A stretch of DNA of 46,215 bases, from NCBI RefSeq assembly GCF_011038785.1, contig NZ_JAAKDT010000025.1, positions 1-46,215 on the forward strand. The letters run 5' to 3'. The DNA is from Parabacteroides sp. ZJ-118 (GTDB lineage: Bacteria; Bacteroidota; Bacteroidia; Bacteroidales; Tannerellaceae). Positions 31,286-38,304 of the stretch are shown piece by piece. Numbering within the stretch: position 1 is the first letter of the stretch; every line of letters starts with the position of its first letter. The notes beneath the pieces were generated by a model, which was not told the DNA's origin, did no database searches, and saw nothing but the letters and a program-made list of their open reading frames with translations. Made by a program: the position numbers and the translations under genes.

Positions 31286-32405
31286 ATGAATTGAGTTGTC
31301 TTATATATGTTTCTCTATCTTGGTTTATCTCCTTGTCAAAAATAGAAGAGTATGGATACCAACACACATACCACTTTGCTTTATATCCAACAGTATTACT
31401 TACATCTGTAAAGTACGGACTGATAAATCCATAACAAAATACCATAGAATATACCATACTCCTAACAAATTTAACATTTAAACATCTATTACTATGGTAA
31501 GAATGAACTAAATCAGATATCAGTATAATATAGAAGATTATTGTATAATTGTTAAACCTATATAGAATATAAAATAGCAAACTTGCACAGCCACAGTAAA
31601 TATACAATTTGACACCTTCCTTAACCCCTGAAGTTGAAAAGTTTCTCGATTTACGATAGAAATAGATAGGGATTATTATCTGAAAGAGTATTATAGACAG
31701 CTTTCCAAAAATAGTCGAGTTGTACTCTGTATATGTATCCATGTACATTGAAACTAGAGAACCGACATAACTGTAAGAAATAACTACCACCAAACCAATA
31801 GTTATTATACCTACTATAATTTTCCAAATAGACTTGACATTTGAATATAGAACAGGTAGTATAAAGATGAACACGGCAGAAGAGTGGCACATAAATGACA
31901 AAAATGCAAAGCTATAATATTTAATATATTTGTTTGATATTAAATAGCGATATCCCAATAGGAAGAAAGAGACTGCGAGAGACTCGCGCATAATCTCGCA
32001 ATTAAAGCGCATATAGAAACAAAGCGCATAAAAGAGAATGGCGGTGAAACAATATCGAGTATTTTGTTTTATAAACCAGAATATAACTCCATTTACAAAT
32101 ATGGCAACTATTGCCTGATATACCGCAAACTCATCGAAAGCATGTTTGCAATAAGACATTAATATCGTTGGTATTGGCTGCGAATGACCTATATTGAAAA
32201 GACTTAGCTCGTTCAATGGTGGTATATTATCGAAACGCCACATATAGTTTAGAGTGTCACCCCCGACTCTGTACCTGAGAGCGGCTAAACAAACTAACAC
32301 GATGTATGAAAGCCCGTAAAAAAATGATTTCCTGACTCTTGCTTGCCTTACATCAAAGATATAAGTAACTATGCATAAATAGAATAGAACAAATAAATAT
32401 ATCAT
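31275..32405 (-). CDS. wzy: EpsG-family O-antigen/capsule polymerase (Wzy)
   Basis: 376-residue integral membrane protein with about 10 hydrophobic segments. RYRVGGDTLNYMW follows the second segment and is the EpsG-family signature. FNCEIMRESLAVSFFLLGY and FMCHSSAVFIF are the other conserved short motifs. It should polymerise the flipped repeat units at the periplasmic face of the inner membrane. Low GC and no close relatives recognised, which is typical of serotype-specific polymerases. It sits between Wzx and GT8 as expected. Confidence 0.88.
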   Translation of the reverse strand: MIYLFVLFYLCIVTYIFDVRQARVRKSFFYGLSYIVLVCLAALRYRVGGDTLNYMWRFDNIPPLNELSLFNIGHSQPIPTILMSYCKHAFDEFAVYQAIVAIFVNGVIFWFIKQNTRYCFTAILFYALCFYMRFNCEIMRESLAVSFFLLGYRYLISNKYIKYYSFAFLSFMCHSSAVFIFILPVLYSNVKSIWKIIVGIITIGLVVVISYSYVGSLVSMYMDTYTEYNSTIFGKLSIILFQIIIPIYFYRKSRNFSTSGVKEGVKLYIYCGCASLLFYILYRFNNYTIIFYIILISDLVHSYHSNRCLNVKFVRSMVYSMVFCYGFISPYFTDVSNTVGYKAKWYVCWYPYSSIFDKEINQDRETYIRQLNSYGK

Positions 32406-32413
32406 AGCTGCAA

Positions 32414-33691
32414 TTAGAGTGTTATATATATCAGCATGTATGATAGTACTGATATACAGATAAACATTGCCATATTGTAAACTGCGGATTTATTAAATGC
32501 TTGATCAGTCTTATAATAGCAATAAACAGCTGAGATAGTTTGGCCGATGGCAACACTCCATACAATTGCCTTCAGCCCCACAGGGATGGCGGCGAACAAG
32601 GTAATCAACACCACGGCTGTCTTTACACTTTCAATTCTTAATACTGTCGCTGTATCGCCCAATGCCTTTAAAATATTACGGCTTAATACCATAAGCGTAG
32701 TAGGAATAATTGTTAAACTTATAATATTAAACATCCATTTATAATCTATATATTCATCACCCAAAAGCAGTGAAATAATAATTCCGGATAATTCGCTTAT
32801 AATCAAAACAAATATCAAAAGACCCAAACACAAATATTTAAGCATCCTTAAGTATTTAGCATAAAGAATATCAATGTCTTTTTCCTGCGCCAACACAGGA
32901 AAAACACTTTGATTCATTATAGAACTTAAAAAATTTTGAGAAAAAGATGTTACTCTTGAATACTGAGTGTAGTTTCCGGTGACAGATAATGGAGCAAATT
33001 TTGCTATAATATTAAGACTTATATTATTGGCAATAACCTTGAGTGTATCTGCCCCCAACAACTTGATTCCAAAGCCAAATTGCTCCTTGAAAGAAGAAAT
33101 GGAAAATCCTGCTGTTGGAAGAAAACGATTCTTCACGCTCATTAATACAACATTCAACAAGCCGTAAATGATTGTCTGAGCAACAATAGCCCAATAACCC
33201 CATCCTATGTGTGCCAAGTAAATAGTTATCAAAAGAGATAATACTCCACTTGTTACTGAAATGACAGCATAATACTTAAAATCAAAGGATCGAAATATCA
33301 TAACTTGCTGTACAACCCTGAAGGCATGTATTATGATAGCAATACCTATCACTCTAATAACATCGGTCAAAAAAGGGCGACTATATAATTCAGAAATGAA
33401 AGGTGCAAATATGAATAATATTAAATATAGAATTATGCTAATACCAAGATTGTAATAAAACAAAGTTGAATAATCTGTATTTGTTACTTCTTTCTTTCTA
33501 AGGAGAGCTCCACCCATTTCCGAATCCACCATCATAGTCCCTAAAGTAATAAAGATTGTAACCATTCCAATTACACCGAAATCATCAGGTGTCAGTAGTC
33601 TAACCAATATGATCGTTGACAGGAATTGAATGCCCGACTGTCCAAATTGAGATAGAGAATTCCACACGACTGCTTTCTTTAATCCTGCCAT
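32414..33691 (-). CDS. wzx: Wzx-type polysaccharide flippase
   Basis: 425-residue MOP-superfamily flippase with about 12 to 14 predicted membrane segments. The start at 33691 (MAGLKKAVVWNSLSQFGQSG) is the family-typical beginning. The frame extends to 33841 but that would run into rmlB. TPDDFGVIGMVTIF and GGALLRKKEVTN are typical of the WzxC/RfbX group. It moves Und-PP-linked repeat units across the inner membrane for the adjacent Wzy. It lies 8 bp upstream of wzy and 34 bp downstream of rmlB. Confidence 0.92.
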   Translation of the reverse strand: MAGLKKAVVWNSLSQFGQSGIQFLSTIILVRLLTPDDFGVIGMVTIFITLGTMMVDSEMGGALLRKKEVTNTDYSTLFYYNLGISIILYLILFIFAPFISELYSRPFLTDVIRVIGIAIIIHAFRVVQQVMIFRSFDFKYYAVISVTSGVLSLLITIYLAHIGWGYWAIVAQTIIYGLLNVVLMSVKNRFLPTAGFSISSFKEQFGFGIKLLGADTLKVIANNISLNIIAKFAPLSVTGNYTQYSRVTSFSQNFLSSIMNQSVFPVLAQEKDIDILYAKYLRMLKYLCLGLLIFVLIISELSGIIISLLLGDEYIDYKWMFNIISLTIIPTTLMVLSRNILKALGDTATVLRIESVKTAVVLITLFAAIPVGLKAIVWSVAIGQTISAVYCYYKTDQAFNKSAVYNMAMFICISVLSYMLIYITL

Positions 33692-33725
33692 TATGTGTTT
33701 CCTGTAAATTCTATCTATAAATAAA

Positions 33726-34859
33726 TCAGCGTTCTTTGTACATTTCCTCATAATACCTCTCATAGTCCCCGGAAGAGATATTGTCCATCCAATCTTGGTG
33801 ATCAAGATACCAGCGGACGGTGCGCTCGATACCTTCCTCAAACTGGAGTGAGGGTTCCCAACCGAGTTCTTTTTGCAACTTGCGCGAGTCGATTGCGTAG
33901 CGCATATCGTGACCGAGACGGTCGGTGACGTATGTAATCAATTCGTCTGAGTACCCTTCAGGATTGCCGAGCAAGCGGTCAACGGTCTTGATGATCACTT
34001 TGATGATGTCGATATTCTTCCACTCGTTGAAGCCGCCGATGTTGTAGGTTTCAGCGATAGTTCCTTTGTGGAAGATCAGGTCGATGGCGCGGGCATGATC
34101 CTCGACATAGAGCCAGTCGCGCACGTTCTCGCCTTTGCCGTAGACGGGGAGCGGCTTGCGGTGGCGGATATTGTTGATGAACAACGGGATCAGCTTCTCG
34201 GGAAACTGATAGGGACCATAGTTGTTCGAACAGTTGGTGACGATTGTCGGCATGCCGTAGGTATCGTGGTAGGCTCGGACAAAGTGGTCGCTCGACGCCT
34301 TGGATGCACTGTATGGCGAGTGCGGATTGTACTTGGTGGTCTCCAAGAAGAACTCCGTGCCGTAGGCATGATGATGTTCCGACGAGGCGGCCGTAGTAAA
34401 CGGAGACTCTATGCCCTCCGGATTTGTCAGTTCCAATGCGCCATATACTTCATCGGTGGATATATGGTAGAAGCGTTTCCCATCATATTTTTCCGGCAAT
34501 GTTTCCCAATACTCTTTCGCTGCCTGAAGCAGCGACAACGTGCCCATCACATTGGTTCGGGCGAAGGTGAACGGATCCTTTATGGAGCGGTCGACATGGC
34601 TCTCGGCGGCAAGATGGATGATGCCATCGATTCCATGCTCATCCATTATCCGACGCATAGCCTCAAAGTCAACGATGTCTGCCTTGATAAATGTATAGTT
34701 CGGTCTGTCCTCGATGTCTTTCAGGTTGGCGAGGTTACCGGCGTAGGTCAGTTTGTCGAGATTAACGATGTGGTAGTCGGGATATTTGTTTACAAACAGC
34801 CGCACGACATGGCTACCGATAAATCCGGCTCCGCCGGTGATGAGAATGTTACGCTTCAT
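33726..34859 (-). CDS. rmlB: dTDP-glucose 4,6-dehydratase
   Basis: 377-residue extended SDR that converts dTDP-glucose to dTDP-4-keto-6-deoxyglucose. The start at 34859 (MKRNILITGGAGFIGSHVV) is preferred over the longer frame. HLAAESHVDRSI, STDEVYGAL, YSASKASSDH (catalytic Tyr and Lys), and NCSNNYGPYQFPEKLIPL are all RmlB signatures. Only a broken 5' piece of rmlA (36215-36330) is present, and rmlC and rmlD are absent from the window. The 4-keto product may instead feed an aminotransferase, or rmlA, rmlC and rmlD lie elsewhere. Confidence 0.95.
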   Translation of the reverse strand: MKRNILITGGAGFIGSHVVRLFVNKYPDYHIVNLDKLTYAGNLANLKDIEDRPNYTFIKADIVDFEAMRRIMDEHGIDGIIHLAAESHVDRSIKDPFTFARTNVMGTLSLLQAAKEYWETLPEKYDGKRFYHISTDEVYGALELTNPEGIESPFTTAASSEHHHAYGTEFFLETTKYNPHSPYSASKASSDHFVRAYHDTYGMPTIVTNCSNNYGPYQFPEKLIPLFINNIRHRKPLPVYGKGENVRDWLYVEDHARAIDLIFHKGTIAETYNIGGFNEWKNIDIIKVIIKTVDRLLGNPEGYSDELITYVTDRLGHDMRYAIDSRKLQKELGWEPSLQFEEGIERTVRWYLDHQDWMDNISSGDYERYYEEMYKER

Positions 34860-35018
34860 GATTTTTATTCCGTTTGTAGTTAGACTCTTCAATCGCCTGA
34901 AGAAGGCATTGTTTGTGCAGGTTTTTTAGTATGAGTCTGGCAACTTTACGTAGCTTAGGGATACTCGTGATGTCCTCATAACCACACTAACTTGGTAGAG
35001 CCAGGTTGGGAAAGATGA
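34860..35018. other. noncoding stretch upstream of rmlB
   Basis: Part of the 419-bp gap between rmlB and the DUF4469 gene. On the minus strand a 44-codon open stretch without ATG (ending in TAA over the rmlB start) could be a gene remnant (…SIPKLRKVARLILKNLHK…), but no family is recognised. The rest of the gap (35019-35206) holds two different three-copy repeats. Confidence 0.4.
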
Positions 35019-35081
35019 TTTCCCTTACCAGGGAAACCTCCTTTCCCTGATAAGGGAAGAGACTATTCCCCGATAAGGGAA
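35019..35081. repeat. three-copy palindrome TTTCCCTnATnAGGGAA
   Basis: TTTCCCTTACCAGGGAAA (35019-35036), TTTCCCTGATAAGGGAA (35042-35058) and TTCCCCGATAAGGGAA (35066-35081) are three near-palindromes at 23-24 bp spacing, flanked by GGGAAAGATGATTTTC-type pieces on both sides. They lie between rmlB and DUF4469. Function unknown; they could be binding sites or RNA hairpins. Confidence 0.65.
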
Positions 35082-35139
35082 AGATGATTTTCTGTATTCA
35101 GAATTTCAACCTTGATTTATCTAATTCCTTCAGGCAGTC

Positions 35140-35206
35140 CTGTCGAATGGCATCAGACAACTCTGTCGAATCACCTTAGACAGGACTGTCGAAAGACATT
35201 AGACAG
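35140..35206. repeat. three-copy 23-bp repeat CTGTCGAAnnnCnTnAGACAg
   Basis: CTGTCGAA...AGACA units begin at 35140, 35163 and 35186, exactly 23 bp apart. Each is an imperfect palindrome (CTGTC...GACAG) with a variable centre. The set follows the TTTCCCT palindromes by about 60 bp and has the same period, so the two may be one composite array. Confidence 0.65.
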
Positions 35207-35278
35207 CCAGCCACTCATACTCATAGCAATTGTGTTTTTCCCTCTTTTACGTTGTGTACGAGTGACTTCCCAAATCCA

Positions 35279-36040
35279 TCAAATCTCACCCGGGACCTCG
35301 CTATCGTCATCTCCATCCTCGGGTTTGCCGCCAACCCAGATCTGCGTGCTCACACTACGGGGCGTTTTCAGTATATGACCGGAATTGGCATATTGCGTCG
35401 TCACCGTCAGCGTGTACTCGCCCTCCGCCAGATCGGCCGGCAGGAGTAATGTAAGCGAAGAGGGATTGTTGATCGTGATCAAGTCGTCCGCCAGCTTCGT
35501 GACAGCCTTTGCCGCATTGGTCAGCGTAACGCCTACCGACTCGTTGTCGCCCGCCACTTTCAGCATGGCACCACGCACGAAGAAGTTACGGCCAGCCGTG
35601 GCACTGCCATCCTTCAAGCCCGTCTTCTTATCTTCGGTCTCTAAGATGTACATGATATTCGACTTCTCGCCAAGGATATCCACCGACGTCTGGGCGATCG
35701 CCTCGCGCAACGCCTTGTCCTGCGTCAGGGAAACGTAGATAGAGTTCTTCTCCTTGTTCCATACGCCGCCCTCAACCACACCGGTCAGTTGCGGAACCGC
35801 ACGGAACAGGCCCGTGTTCACGCTGTAGCCGGTCAGGATCAGATCCGTCAACACCCGATGATACAATGTCACCGAGTGACGCAATGTCTCCGGACGCAGA
35901 CCGGTGTCCTGCTTGTACATCTCCTCCAACACATCGTTAAGGGTTAAACTTCCGGCCGAAGCCAGCAACAAGATCTTGTCAGTCTTGTTGTCGGTGGTCA
36001 CCGAATTGTCGATGAGCCAGCCTTTCAATACTCTCTTCAT
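35279..36040 (-). CDS. HU-like DNA-binding protein with C-terminal DUF4469 (Ig-like)
   Basis: 253-residue protein. The N-terminal half resembles the Bacteroidetes HU/IHF-related family (LTLNDVLEEMYKQDTGLRPETLRHSVTLYHRVL, TGYSVNTGLFRAVPQLTG). The C-terminal DUF4469 part is a beta-sandwich (ITINNPSSLTLLLPADLAEGEYTLTVTTQYA) ending in an acidic tail EDGDDDSEVPGEI. It probably binds DNA in the cytoplasm; the link to capsule genes is only by position. A 3'-terminal duplicate of this gene (39900-39990) lies next to the AAA_21/TOPRIM module. Confidence 0.82.
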   Translation of the reverse strand: MKRVLKGWLIDNSVTTDNKTDKILLLASAGSLTLNDVLEEMYKQDTGLRPETLRHSVTLYHRVLTDLILTGYSVNTGLFRAVPQLTGVVEGGVWNKEKNSIYVSLTQDKALREAIAQTSVDILGEKSNIMYILETEDKKTGLKDGSATAGRNFFVRGAMLKVAGDNESVGVTLTNAAKAVTKLADDLITINNPSSLTLLLPADLAEGEYTLTVTTQYANSGHILKTPRSVSTQIWVGGKPEDGDDDSEVPGEI

Positions 36041-36079
36041 GGCTTTTTGTTTTAACAGAGAGGCTGAATTGCCTCTCCT

Positions 36080-36221
36080 TTATATTTTTAGAATTTCATC
36101 TTCCTTCCTCTTGTTTCTAAGCATCTCCCGATAGAACCGGTTCGTATCCGGATGTGCGATGAGCGCATCGGTGATGGAGGCGCGGTAGCGGAGGGAGGCT
36201 GCGAGGAGCTTGTCGAAATCG
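36080..36221 (-). pseudogene. unrecognised gene, 3' fragment
   Basis: In the frame ending at the TAA of 36080-36082, the minus strand reads [18 protein letters not shown], then [14 protein letters not shown] and ends KEDEILKI. It looks like real coding sequence (helical, charged) with the 5' part replaced by the start of rmlA. The family is not recognised. The two fragments meet at CCGATTTCGA (about 36212-36221), a junction shared by both. Confidence 0.5.
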
Positions 36222-36330
36222 GGTAATACACCATCGGCTTGTCAAATATTGGCAGCAACTGCTTTAATATTCCCTTTGTGATAGGATACAAACGCGTGCC
36301 GCTGCCACCCGCGAGAACAACACCTTTCAT
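36215..36330 (-). pseudogene. rmlA: rmlA (glucose-1-phosphate thymidylyltransferase) 5' fragment
   Basis: [20 protein letters not shown] and the following [17 protein letters not shown] form the unmistakable N-terminus of RmlA, with the GGSGTRLxP nucleotide-binding loop. After about 38 codons the frame enters an unrelated gene fragment. The rest of rmlA is missing. The start (36330) is 12 bp downstream of the UDP-glucuronate epimerase, so it probably was an operon member before the deletion. Confidence 0.9.
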
Positions 36331-36342
36331 GTTATATTGGAA

Positions 36343-37404
36343 TTATTTATCAGAATAAAACCGCTTATACCATATAGCGAACTTGCGGAGTCCTTCGCAC
36401 AAAGAAGTGTGGGGTTTAAATCCGAAGTCTTGCTCCAATGCGCTCGTATCCGCAAATGTTACAGGGACGTCTCCGGGCTGCATCGGAACAAGTTCCTTGT
36501 GCGCCTCGAAGTCATAACCGGCAGGCAATACACCTGCTGCCAACAGCTCCTCCTGGAGTATCTGCACAAAGTCCAGCAAATTTTCGGGACTGTTATTTCC
36601 TATGTTGTATATTTTGTATGGCGGTATCGGCAGACCATCCTCGCCAATCTTCTTTTCGGGGGCATGTTGCATAACCCTTACAACGCCTTCCACGATATCG
36701 TCAACATAGGTAAAATCGCGTTTGCAATTGCCATAGTTGAAAATCCGGATCTTCTCGCCTTTGAGCAACTTGTCTGTAAATCCGAAGTACGCCATGTCCG
36801 GACGGCCGCAAGGACCGTAAACTGTGAAGAACCGCAATCCTGTGCTCGGAATGCTGTACAACTTGCTGTATGCATGGGCCATCAGTTCATTGCTTTTCTT
36901 TGTGGCGGCGTATAGCGAAACAGGGCTATCCACCTTGTCATCAGTCGAATATGGCACTTTTTTGTTGCTGCCATATACGCTTGACGAGGAGGCATATACC
37001 AAATGTTCGACCTCATGATGGCGACAGGCCTCCAATATGTTATAGAAGCCAATCAGGTTACTCTCAATGTAAGCATCAGGGTTGGTAATAGAATAGCGTA
37101 CTCCCGCCTGTGCCGCAAGGTTTACAACCACTTGCGGCTTATATTCTGCAAAGAGGCTGTCAACGGTCTGCTTATCGGCAATGCTGTCCTTTACAAAAAC
37201 GAGCCTATTGCCATAGGCATACAGTTCTTCCAAACGCTCATACTTCAAACGCACATCGTAATAGTCTGTAAGGCTGTCTATACCTATAACCTTAATACTC
37301 TCGAAATCACTCAGCAGCCGCTTGACCAAGTTCGCGCCGATAAAGCCAGCTGCTCCTGTTACGAGGACGACCTTGTCATTGAGATTTACATTATATGTTA
37401 CCAT
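36343..37404 (-). CDS. UDP-glucuronate 4-epimerase
   Basis: 353-residue extended SDR of the UDP-GlcA 4-epimerase type, interconverting UDP-GlcA and UDP-GalA. It shows VTGAAGFIGANLVKRLL, NLAAQAGVRYSITNPDAYIE, SSSSVYGSNKKVPYS and YAATKKSNELMAHAYS (catalytic Tyr in LYAATK), and FTVYGPCGRPDMAYFGFT. With ugd upstream, it gives the locus a route from UDP-Glc to UDP-GalA. Between it and ugd lies a mosaic of gene fragments and the MNT-HEPN pair. Confidence 0.92.
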   Translation of the reverse strand: MVTYNVNLNDKVVLVTGAAGFIGANLVKRLLSDFESIKVIGIDSLTDYYDVRLKYERLEELYAYGNRLVFVKDSIADKQTVDSLFAEYKPQVVVNLAAQAGVRYSITNPDAYIESNLIGFYNILEACRHHEVEHLVYASSSSVYGSNKKVPYSTDDKVDSPVSLYAATKKSNELMAHAYSKLYSIPSTGLRFFTVYGPCGRPDMAYFGFTDKLLKGEKIRIFNYGNCKRDFTYVDDIVEGVVRVMQHAPEKKIGEDGLPIPPYKIYNIGNNSPENLLDFVQILQEELLAAGVLPAGYDFEAHKELVPMQPGDVPVTFADTSALEQDFGFKPHTSLCEGLRKFAIWYKRFYSDK

Positions 37405-37410
37405 AGGGCC

Positions 37411-37485
37411 TTAATCTCTTTGGAAAATATCACGTGTATAAACCTTCTCTTTCACATCGTCAAGCGAGGAATCGTACCGGTTGGC
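37411..37485 (-). pseudogene. ugd 3'-end remnant
   Basis: The minus strand up to TAA at 37411-37413 reads [20 protein letters not shown] then FQRD. The intact UDP-glucose dehydrogenase at 38305 ends [20 protein letters not shown] then FSRD, identical at 17 of 24 positions. Only about 25 codons remain, joined on their 5' side to a Wzx-type gene start. The remnant lies just 7 bp upstream of the UDP-glucuronate epimerase gene, the normal place for ugd. Confidence 0.85.
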
Positions 37486-37607
37486 GTAATACCAAGGACT
37501 TGTAACAGGACTCGAGCTGTATAGAGCCTGACAATCATAATGACTGCCATGCGAATATAAAGATATATCGTATTCTTTGCGATACGTTTATTGTCTTCTG
37601 ACGGCAT
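37486..37607 (-). pseudogene. polysaccharide flippase (Wzx-like) 5' fragment
   Basis: From ATG at 37607 the minus strand reads [20 protein letters not shown] and then [19 protein letters not shown], the typical start of a Bacteroidetes Wzx/MATE-type flippase. It then joins the ugd 3' remnant. It differs from the intact Wzx at 32414, so it came from another locus. Just upstream (37619-37636) is another KVYTRD hexapeptide in frame, possibly a trace of a further ugd end. Confidence 0.68.
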
Positions 37608-37705
37608 AGTTGTTGTCGGTCGCGGGTATAGACTTTGGGGACCGCGTCGTTGCGGTGGGACAAAAGTCGACGTAGGTCGCTTGTCGTATGATTGTCGGAG
37701 AGTTG

Positions 37706-37906
37706 TTACGCTTTGATAGATATAGCCTGGCAGATGCGCGTATGCAGAGCATGGGCATCGGCAATCAGCGTCGCACCTTGTTCGGCAGTGAGAGAAAACG
37801 TATTCTGATAGTCGGCTTTTTCTCTCATGGTCTGTAGTCGGCTGTAGAGTACGCCGTCTTCGCGGCTGAACTTTCCGGTCAGTACGTCTCGCAGTTCAGA
37901 GTTCAT
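37706..37906 (-). CDS. HEPN-like toxin, C-terminal half only
   Basis: 66 residues from MNSELRDVLTGKFSREDGVL; the ATG at 37906 overlaps the TGA of the MNT gene (ATGA). The sequence LYSRLQTMREKADYQNTFSLTAEQGATLI matches the C-terminal half of COG1895-type HEPN proteins. The usual N-terminal half of 60 or so residues (the A-x-Y-Y-A-M-F helices) is missing, while the translational coupling is intact. It may therefore be an inactivated toxin, or a short regulator. The frame is open upstream to 38020 but that is inside the MNT gene. Confidence 0.7.
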   Translation of the reverse strand: MNSELRDVLTGKFSREDGVLYSRLQTMREKADYQNTFSLTAEQGATLIADAHALHTRICQAISIKA

Positions 37907-38232
37907 TGGCATAGCTTTATGGCTTCGGCGAGTACGTTGCTGTAAAATGCAGAGCCTTGTTCGGCATTCCACTCGCTGCGCGTGAAGTGAACGGGGGTAA
38001 TCTGTTCTCCGAAACGCCATCCCAGCTCAGCATAGGGGAAAGCGAAACGCAGGAAATCGTCATCGGTAGCTATCGAGTCGTCGGTGATGACAAGTATATC
38101 CCAGTCGGAACGGAGCGAACTGTTGCCACGGGCCTGTGAGCCGTAAAGATACACCGTACCGCTACCATTGCTGAACATCAGCCTGGCGAGGCGCGTAAGC
38201 TCGTGTATGATTATACTCTGTTTGCTTGTCAT
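37903..38232 (-). CDS. MNT-type minimal nucleotidyltransferase (antitoxin of HEPN/MNT pair)
   Basis: 109-residue minimal nucleotidyltransferase with VYLYGSQARGNSSLRSDWDI (27-46), containing the G-S motif and the catalytic D43 and D45. In HEPN/MNT systems this protein adds AMP to the HEPN toxin and neutralises it. It is the first gene of the pair, and a good -7 promoter box lies only 5 bp upstream of the start (38238-38245), implying a very short or no leader. Confidence 0.88.
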   Translation of the reverse strand: MTSKQSIIIHELTRLARLMFSNGSGTVYLYGSQARGNSSLRSDWDILVITDDSIATDDDFLRFAFPYAELGWRFGEQITPVHFTRSEWNAEQGSAFYSNVLAEAIKLCQ

Positions 38233-38237
38233 ATCGG

Positions 38238-38277
38238 CAAAGATAATGATTATTATTTATAGCCTAACATTTTAGGC
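38238..38277 (-). promoter_or_regulatory. promoter and small inverted repeat of MNT-HEPN pair
   Basis: Minus-strand TATCTTTG (38238-38245) matches the Bacteroidetes -7 box. About 17 bp further upstream a 6-bp inverted repeat GCCTAA-CATT-TTAGGC (38262-38277) lies over the -33 region and could be an operator. Confidence 0.55.
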
Positions 38278-38304
38278 GACAAATTTGTTGCACCGACCAT
38301 CGGC

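Noticed and set aside
34068-34883. 271-codon plus-strand ORF opposite rmlB
   Set aside because: Shadow of rmlB; no family features.
35140-35206. Three CTGTCGAA units as a CRISPR array
   Set aside because: Units of 21 bp with 2-bp gaps are too short and lack spacers.
37003-37524. 173-codon plus-strand ORF over the epimerase and remnant region
   Set aside because: It covers the antisense of the epimerase start and of two clear gene remnants on the minus strand.
37619-37636. A second ugd end (KVYTRD) upstream of the Wzx fragment
   Set aside because: Only six residues match; too short to annotate as a separate remnant, so mentioned in passing.
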